Position numbers and translations under genes: made by a program. DNA of 64,000 nt, from the NCBI RefSeq assembly GCF_001949145.1, contig NW_019091483.1, forward strand, positions 668,004 to 732,003, written 5' to 3'. The stretch comes from Acanthaster planci. Lineage: Eukaryota; Echinodermata; Asteroidea; Valvatida; Acanthasteridae. The notes beneath the pieces are model-generated. The model did not search any database. It was not told where the DNA came from and saw only the letters and a list, made by a program, of their open reading frames with translations. This document shows positions 53,901 through 62,900 of this stretch, in pieces (the stretch's first letter is position 1; each line of letters starts with the position of its first letter).

Positions 53901-56900
53901 AAATAATTGTTGGTTATTATCCTCAAGTCGATTTCACAACATACATAAAACATGAGTGTTCATCGCAACATTAGACATGTTGCAAATCTACTCACCTATG
54001 CCCTGCGTGAAGAAAACGCATTGGTTCATTATTTGTATTTTCAAATTAGTTCTCTGAATTTGTACCGACTCACGACTGAACGCAGCAATTCCCTCTAAAC
54101 GCTCACAAAAGTGATCATGAAATAATTCAGTAGAACATTTTTCAAAGAACGGAGATGAAGTTTATTGTGTTCATTTTTTTAGACAAAAGCCGGCATTAGA
54201 ATTACTTAATGAGAAGAATACTACGAGTAGACTACTAAGTATATTTTTAAATGAGTCCAACAACTAAATTCTTAATTAAAGGGGTAGGCCGCTACGCATT
54301 TTGCAGATCATGTCCACGTTGTGAAAATGTGGTAACCCTTTTTGAGTCATAGGCCTGCTAGATCGGACATGCTGATTTACCGTGATGTTGGATTATTTTT
54401 TCCCCCAAACCATCACAGTGGAAACTTACATCAAGGGAAAACGTCCGACACTAAAAGATTAAACCATATAAAATGGGACTGGAGAACTTTGAAACGTTAA
54501 AAACCTTGGGTCCCTAGCATTCATAAGTTTGACAACAAGCTGTTGTGAATAATCGTCAAGGGCCATGCATATTGATCAACAGGCCTGTACGTGAAGTTAG
54601 TCCGCATAATTACAAGTGTTGAAGACCGTTGCGGACAAAAGGGTTTATGTATCACTGAGAAGTTAATCAAAATAATCTCGATAAAGATATCCAGAGTTTT
54701 TGCTTAATTATAATGGGCGGCCAAAACGGCCAAAACGAATAAAATATATAACAATCATTCAGAAATATATAAAGGAAAAAACAACAGCCACGGAATATTG
54801 TTGTGAAAAGACAAACATTAACAAATTACAAAACACCCAGAGAACAAAATTGTATATAAACAAAGTCAAGTGGTGACGGAACAAATTCACAAAAAGATAT
54901 TCAAAATCAAACAACGGATTAAGCACAACAAAAGGGCAAATTTACAAAAATCAGAAAGTCAAAACCAAGAAACGGACAAAACAAAAGAAAAAATTTAGAA
55001 ACCAAAGGATAAGAAATCGAAATCAAAGGATGAAAGACAAGACAACAAATCTACACACAAGTTATCAATCTTCAGATTAACCAAACGTATGAGAAATCAA
55101 ACTTCGTTTGCAAACTAGAGACAAAAGTCTGAAACAAACTCAATCCTTTGAACTCCGAGGCGCTCTTACCGTAGGTTACTGAATGTTTATTATAAACTTT
55201 ATTAATTTTTGCTGTTTTGGACTCTCATAGATTTGGGCATATTTGCAAAGTTACTTGGCTGTGCCCAATAAAGCAGAAAAGATGTGCTGGTAACCAAATA
55301 AGTGAACCTCTCACGCTGCAAATAAGCAAAACATGTGGGGTGTAGAAAATTCGTGAGTTTACCAGACGAACCCTGCACTGATGTAAATGTTGGAGCGAAG
55401 CTGCACATTTAGATCACACTAAAATCGAAGGAATTGTTGCCAAGTTGTAAAGTGGCTTTCAGATGAAGGGGATTGACACGAATTTTCAAGGGCCACACAG
55501 TTTCTTATTTTCAGTAACCTCTTAGTATGTTGTGGAGAAAAACGAAACTGTTGAGCAAACAAGAATAAGCTCCTTACGGCATCTTTAGCGCGCCCTTATT
55601 CATGGAGTGTTGAATCAAGAGGAAAGGAAAAATCTTTTCACTGTTTCCTTCAAGGATTTCAAATCTTCATTGGAATGCACTTTACGGGAGGTTCGACAAC
55701 AGTTTAGGTGTGGGCATACGCCCAGATTAAACTTCTTTGGGACTTCAGGTTTAGGCCTATCGGGCAGAATAAGTAGGTACGGGGACGGGAGTATACACCC
55801 CCCCTTGATCAGGGGATGATGGGCTATTGCATCATCCCCGACCTTTTAGACTTCCCAACCACCAATAATATTTTACAATAAAAAAGCTATAAACATGCTG
55901 TTATGATGTTACATTCTGCACGATGTTATACATAATTACAGATGTATGTCTGTATCATGAACATCGCCCCCATATACATGTAGTGATATAGGCCTATGGT
56001 GTCAGTTCCCCATTTTCCACGGCCATGGCCGCCACTGTCAGTAGGGGACATTTCAGAAACGTTGCACAAGAGATTTACACCAAATAACGCATTTCAAGGA
56101 GTACGTTCTTGTACAACCTATCACATGTACCGTAGGTCTATATCTTTCCTTAGCACCAGGTTTGTATTTTTTTAGATAAACCTGATTAAACGTATCACCG
56201 AAAATCTCTTGACTGTTTACGTCTGCAGTGAGAATGGCAAATTGCTTCTTGGCATCACCAAGACTCTTAATTAATGGTGGGTGAGTGTTCAAAAAGATAG
56301 GTGGACTGGATAAGTAAATGCACAACAGAAAATACAAAACGTGCGGAACGCACCATGGCTTTAATTTAACAATATGTATTGATGAAAGGTCGTTATTTGG
56401 TAATAGCGCCCCCGCAGCTACAGTGGGCTCTTTTGTAGTTAGCCTCGCCTGGTAGAACGTGGCAACTCTATCCTGGCATCTCACCCGCGGACTGTTTACT
56501 AATTATTGGAGACGCTGACACACAAGGTCTATGGGAAATAGTCGCAAACGCCAGAAATTATTACATCGAGAAAACTGAGTTTGCAGTTCCATATTGGGCC
56601 CATAGGAAACTTTTGCATCATTATTTAGTCATTGAAATTTTCCCTATATATGCACCTCTGAATAGATTTGGCTTGTGTATTCGCACTTACACAAGCGAAA
56701 ATGCAAACGTTATCATCAGTGAGTATCTTTTTCCTGAAAAAACACCAAAGCGGGAAAGCCAAGGATGCCTCACACCTTTACAATACAAGTAGCCCCTATC
56801 CATTACCTTGGTAGAAGTTCGATACTAAATCCACTCGGAGAGGTACAAACGCCAAGCTTTGGGGTTTGTTCCATTCAAACGACTGTTTGCTTTACACACT

Positions 56901-59900
56901 GGTTGCCTAGTTTCACAAAGTGAAGAAAGTATTACAGGCCTTTCAGCTGGATATTATCCTCTGGCACAAGGTGACAACTGCATGACTTGTATTTTTCTCC
57001 AGCTTGCATTCTGTGATGACAGTATCCAACTTCCCCCGACGGAATTTTTTTTTATTCAAACATTAATATTAATATTTTATTTATCAAATTGAAGCGCCAA
57101 AACCCTAAGAAAACAACACCATGAATAAAATCAAGGGTGCCGGAACCTTGAGTAAGGCGTTTGATAATTTTTATTCCCTAAAATCATGTTGAATAAGCCC
57201 GAAGCGGCATTCACTCCCCCCACACGGTAAGAGTTGGACACGCCGCTGGGTGATGACAAGGGACCCGCGCCATTCTTGCATGGAGATTCTAATCAAATAG
57301 AGACAACTAAAGAATCGATACGCCTACTGCCGGTTGAAAATTCAGCCCCGATGTTGACGCTTAAAACCCCTCCCGCTCTTATGCGTAGTCTAATGGTTGG
57401 ATAAAGCTCACATGCAGTTGGCACCGTTCTCAGACGCTGGCGACATGTTATCTGTCAACAAGACGACAAGGGCGCTGATGGCGTGACTGGGGATCAATCC
57501 CCCTTGTTATGGCACCAAAAGCTAAAAAAAGGAATACATGTATATAATTTAAAATAATAAAGTAGCTGTAAAAACAACACGACATTTCGTTGATGTCAAG
57601 TAAATTTTCAGAATTGTTTTCCCCTTTACACAGAAATCTCTGGCCTGACACCCCCGAAAAATCCCAAAATCCACCCCTGCGCCAACAGAAACCTGACAAC
57701 CAATATCTTGTAAGGGACCCTTTCTGCCTGCATACCGGTAGAAAGACAAGTTCGACCATAGAGCACTTTTCCTGGCTCTATGGTTCGACCAAGGAATAAT
57801 TGTTTACTGGTGGTTGGTTTGCATGGGCAGTGGAGTTGGAGTGCGAACGACTCTAGTAAATTGTTGTCAGGTAGGCCTAATTTACGCCTATGGGGAGAAA
57901 GGGTGGCTGTAAGAGGGACAAAATAGCCAAAGAAATTTGAAAATGATTGTATACTGTAATGAAATACTGTTTTCCACAAAATCTTATAACTGGTCTTCTT
58001 TGCACTTCTGCTATTACACTTAAAATTAAAAGGCAACCAACGACGCGACCTACCTCGAGGTTGGTTGTGAATGGTCGACTAAAGAAGTCCAATCTAGTCC
58101 ATTGTCGACTAGGCTGCGTTTGATAAGAATTATGTAGTCGAACTATGGTTAACAAATTGAACCAGTTGGTTCCCGTTTTTTAGTTCAAAAGAAATGTACT
58201 TGTTCAATACTTGGAGGAAAATACGTCATTTTATCTTCTTTGTGGATACCATAAACGTTCTGGGAAGATGTAAAATCAATCGAAATATGTTTCTACAGGG
58301 TAGCAGTCTTTGAAGTCTTGCATGAGTTTGTAGCTGCCACGGCCAATTTGCAGAGGAAGTCACCGGACTCGAGCACATTAAACTCGTATGATGACAATGA
58401 GTACAACTTCTGCACGCACGACTCGGTCGCCATGGATACCCGCGTATAACAGTCGCAGTGTTTTGCCGTAATCACTCCAGAAAAAAATACGACGTCTGGC
58501 TGAAAGCTGTATGAAAACAGTTGAAATACACAGTCTGGGTGATAGACTTCTAACGTTACCGGGAGCTGTCGGGTCATTTATTTGCCGGTCATTTATTTAC
58601 CACGCGGGACACAGTTTTACCTTACACAATGACCAACCGCATGCGCCAGCGTTCGCTCGTCGCTCAACGCCCGCTGAGGGGAAGGGCTGGTCGCCTTTCA
58701 CAGAGTTTAGTGAAGGAAATACGTCACAGCTGACGGCACGCAGAGCGTTGGGAGTAAAGTTCTGCCAGCCGCGCCAGCTAGCTCAATGTGTTACATTACC
58801 GGTAGTTATCAATTCGATACTTTTCTTTTTCTTCCTCCAAGTGGAAAATATTCTCACTACACTTTATTTATTTATAATCCCAAAACTGATCAAGATAACT
58901 ATTAATTTGAAAATTATTGCTAAAAGACACGTGTGGTACAAAGGCCATGTTTTTATCATATAGCCGGCAATTTGACCGTGTCGAGACATTGCCATTTGCG
59001 AGCCCCAAAATTTAAATATTAACCTCACGGTAACAGGGCATGCACAATCACTAGGGTCCCCGCGCCAGCACCCAGTTCAGGCTCTGGGCGACGAACGAAG
59101 CGCTAGCGCTGGCCACAGGACGGTAGCCCCTGCTTGTTTTCCAATTTGATATCGCGTTACCGAGCGCTTGTTAATCCAGGCACCCGACTACATTGTAACG
59201 GACAATTTTCGAGAAACCATTCGTCTTTCACTTTGTTCGAAAATTTGGTTAACGTTAAACCTACGGATTTGCTTTAAATAATTGCAGACATAACCGTAAG
59301 CCTTTGGTGATACATTCAGCGAATACAAACAAGATTTTAAATGAATGTTTCTGCAATTTTGTTTTTGCAGAGTTGCGGATGTGACTGTCACTGAAGAGGC
59401 GACCACACAGTGAGTACTTAATAAACACACGCATTCTCTTAAGTATGGAATTTGCCCTTACCTGACGTGCACTGATTAAAACTATTCTTAGTGCCAGTCC
59501 GAGAGCCTGTGAAAAAATTCACAAGTTTTCTGTGGGACTTGAACCTACGATCAATTCCTGCTTACTAGTGCGGCCACTCGACCACTGAGCAGCGGGTACC
59601 GCGAACTATTTCAAGATGTGTTTTGTGTCGAGGAGATGTAAACCTAAAGTCTCTGAGCAAGTTCTAATGGAAAGACGCTAAGGGCAAAACCTGTAATTAA
59701 AATTAACACCTCTCCAACGCAGAGAGCACGCATTCTTTACTTCCGCGCAGGATTCATTGCACTACGATGAACCGGAAACCCTTGAACATATCTGAGATAG
59801 AACATGAACATAAATAATCCACGTTGATATCATAAACTCTTGACTTTATCATTTTCAATTAAATTATTTTCCCCTTTTTCTATTGAGCACAACTCTTTTT

Positions 59901-62900
59901 ACGGTTGGTAGTAGCTAACAGTCCGCCAGACGCACTCAACTCTTGTGTGAACTGTTATATGCTAATTTACTTAACATAAAACTGGCAGGATTCCTCTGGA
60001 ATCATTACTCTCTACTAGTCCCTACGTACGTAGGACGTCTATATACTACGCGCGGGACGGGATACAGTCTAATTCGGGGCACGCACTTGCCAAGTGACAT
60101 AAGAAACGTCTTGCACCAATACACGGTTATCAAAGGATGATTTGGGAGTAAAGATTCAGTCCATTTCAGACATGATGGTCACTTTTTAAAACCTTGTCGT
60201 AAATCGCTCGGTATAGCATAAGTGCCCTTATAGTCTGGGGAATTCAAATCGTCACATGATTGTACTAATGTGTTTCATGCGTTTGTACCATCAGTGTACT
60301 AAATTTCATTTAAATTTAATTCGCAAAAGGCTCGTTGTACGTCTCTGTGAAACATTATGATGGAAAGTAGATCTAGCTTTCAAAAATGAGCTCTCGTGAA
60401 CTGAATTCATGTCTTCGTCATTCATTCCCGAAGCGCTAAATGATTAATTCGCCCGCAGGGCAGACGATTGATAGTGAGTGGGATATAACGTAATCTGTGA
60501 TGAGTTTTGGGCAATATGCAAGCACGTCCAGGAGGGACGAGAGAAACAAAAGCTAACGAAAACAGCAAAGCTGAAAACCTTCCCACCTTTAGTACTTTGA
60601 AAAATTTCACGAGAACTTTCAAGCTTTTGTTTCAGGCTTTCTGAAGTTGTGTCAAAACGTCAACTATTGTAACAGATTGTAATATAGCCTTTTGGTTTCC
60701 ATTCGATTATTTTCATGCCGTCGGTGGAGGGATTTCAGCTGAGCGCCCTAACTTGCTTCTTTATAAAGGTATTACCGGTCAGTTTCGGCAAACAAGCAGC
60801 CATTTAAACCTCTGTGCCATTCTTTTTCTCGCAAAACTGAAACACAGTAATTCATGAGAGGAAAATGGTTGCAATTCGAACGCACGGGTGTTAAATTGGT
60901 TGCTCTTTTGCCAAAATTTACCGGAAAACATACTTTTATCTTCTGGCAATTTGTATGCACACCAGAAATTGGTTTCTATTCTGGGCTGCCGAGGGCTTTT
61001 TGGTAGGCCGCGTGCGGGAGGGATTTGGCTAGTTCCCAGTACCGGGCAATATACTAATTGCGCCCACTAAAGCAGCTGACCTATGGTTGGTATCAGTCCA
61101 TCGTAAAGTGCGTTTTTAGTGTTATTCACAAACAATAAAGCCAATTTATGGAATAATACCCAGCACGTCAGTAGTCCGACTACGGTACCTACTGTCGGCT
61201 TTATTTTTGGTAAATGATTTGGTAAATGAATGTGAAACACTTTACATTGGTAAACGCCGTGCTTTGTGATATTTTATACCTACTATAGGTCACGTGGATT
61301 AGTAGGCGCTCTTGTCATACTTTTTGTGTAGGCGCGGAAGCAATAGTTGTTCTGACGTGCCAACAGTGCGGAAAGTTGTATGCGGAGTTTTTGTAATAAA
61401 CAAGAGTTTTGCCGTTGCATGTCCAGTAAGTTGTTTCCCCTTTTTGGTCTTGCCAGGCTGGAGGACATGACACGACTAGTCAGTGCAGCATTATTATTCA
61501 CGTAAAAAGCAGGAGGATAAAGTCAGTAGTTTAGCCGACTCTGTTACTATTATCTCGATTCAATTTCACAAATAACGTTGGGAATGGGCTGGACTCGTAC
61601 CATGAATATATTTTCGTCTGGTACCGTTATTTCAGAGAAATCCTTAGCTACATTTCATATGAAACAGCTGCCATCACGCATGACACGAATGTACGTGGCA
61701 CTCAGTACGTGTGCAAATTTGTGTAGCCTAAAACTCGCTGAATTCGGCGGATCATGGTCCGTGATTCAACGCTTCTTGCTGAAACATACATGTAACACAG
61801 TATTTACGATCCATTTGCCCCTATTAAAGACTAATTTGATGAATAAGAATAAACTTTTCACGTTTTCCGTTCCAGTTTTAAAGCATTTCGGGAAACAATA
61901 CCGCGAGTGTAGTAGTTAACCTTCTCAAAAGTTATGTAATGTAAAGTTCAAAGCAAAATGCTTGTTAAAATGCCACTTGTAAAGAGAGTATAACAAAGGT
62001 AACTTGTAGTGGAAATGAATGTCATCGCATGATTGTTTGGACATGGTTAGTAGAAATGATTGGTGATTTTCTAATTAATTGTTTTCATAAAAAAAATAAT
62101 TACTCTGGCAGTCCCAGAAAGCTTTAAAATTGGCAATTGTGTTTAAGACGTCTGCTGAAATGAACGAGCGACATTACTTAAAAAGAAATAGGAGTTTAAC
62201 TGCAGTACCTGAAATGACTCTCATTACATGAGTATTTGGACATGGTTAGTACAAATTATAATTAATTTTTAATTAATGAGTTTCATTAAAACATTAATTG
62301 CTGTAGCAGTCTCGGAAAGCTTCAAAATTGGCAATTATGAGTTAAGTGGTTGATTAAGATATCTGCAGAAATAAACAAGCAACGTTATACTCGTTGCATA
62401 TGTGGGATTACTGAAATCCTGAATAGTTTATCTGGGCAAAATTCATACATCCTTGAGGATGATATCACTATTCTAAAATTTCCAATACTAAAGGGCCTGT
62501 CCAAGAATGAATCAGTACTTAAACTTGAAAATGAAAATTTTTAAAAGCAAGGTAAACAATCGTACAGGGACAGAGTATCACAAAGATTCACTCGATGTGT
62601 CCAAAATCCCCCAAAATAATTATTAACAACCAGCATACCTTCTTTTGTTGTGGCTGCTTCGCGAGTAGTCCGAGTTTCCTGTGTGTAGAAGCCAGACACT
62701 GTTATCTGCGGAGCAGGGGTGATTTCTGGCACTGATGGTGTGGTTCCGGCTGCTAAGGATGTTTCTGCAACTGAAAAATCTGTTACTGTAACAATGCCCA
62801 TTGAAAGATATGAAGGTTCGGTTGTTTCTTTGACAGTCAGGGTATCTACGTCTGGTGTACCATCACCCCGTGTTGTCTCTGCTGCAGTTGTAATCCCTGT

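Larger units (their letters stand above)
51646..62638 (-). other. Long (11 kb) CpG-rich intron
   Basis: The phases of 62639-64000 (1 extra base) and 51440-51645 (2 leading bases) fit, giving Glu at the junction. No exon was recognised inside, and open frames here match nothing I know. It holds a GGGACAGAC microsatellite, small perfect hairpins, a tRNA-like remnant and a 199-bp tandem duplication. CpG is far denser between about 52,800 and 61,900 than elsewhere in the window. Confidence 0.55.

Noticed and set aside
54770-55140. A-rich stretch resembling a retrotransposon tail
   Set aside because: Simple A/C/G-rich skew with no adjoining element body.
56053-56484. A 143-codon minus-strand open frame in the long intron
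   Set aside because: No recognisable domain, no clean exon borders and composition like the surrounding intron.
58511-58963. A 150-codon plus-strand open frame
   Set aside because: Long because the local sequence is CpG-rich and stop-poor. No family resemblance and low-complexity C-terminal half.
61578-61919. A 113-codon plus-strand open frame
   Set aside because: No domain, signal or neighbours in support; probably chance.
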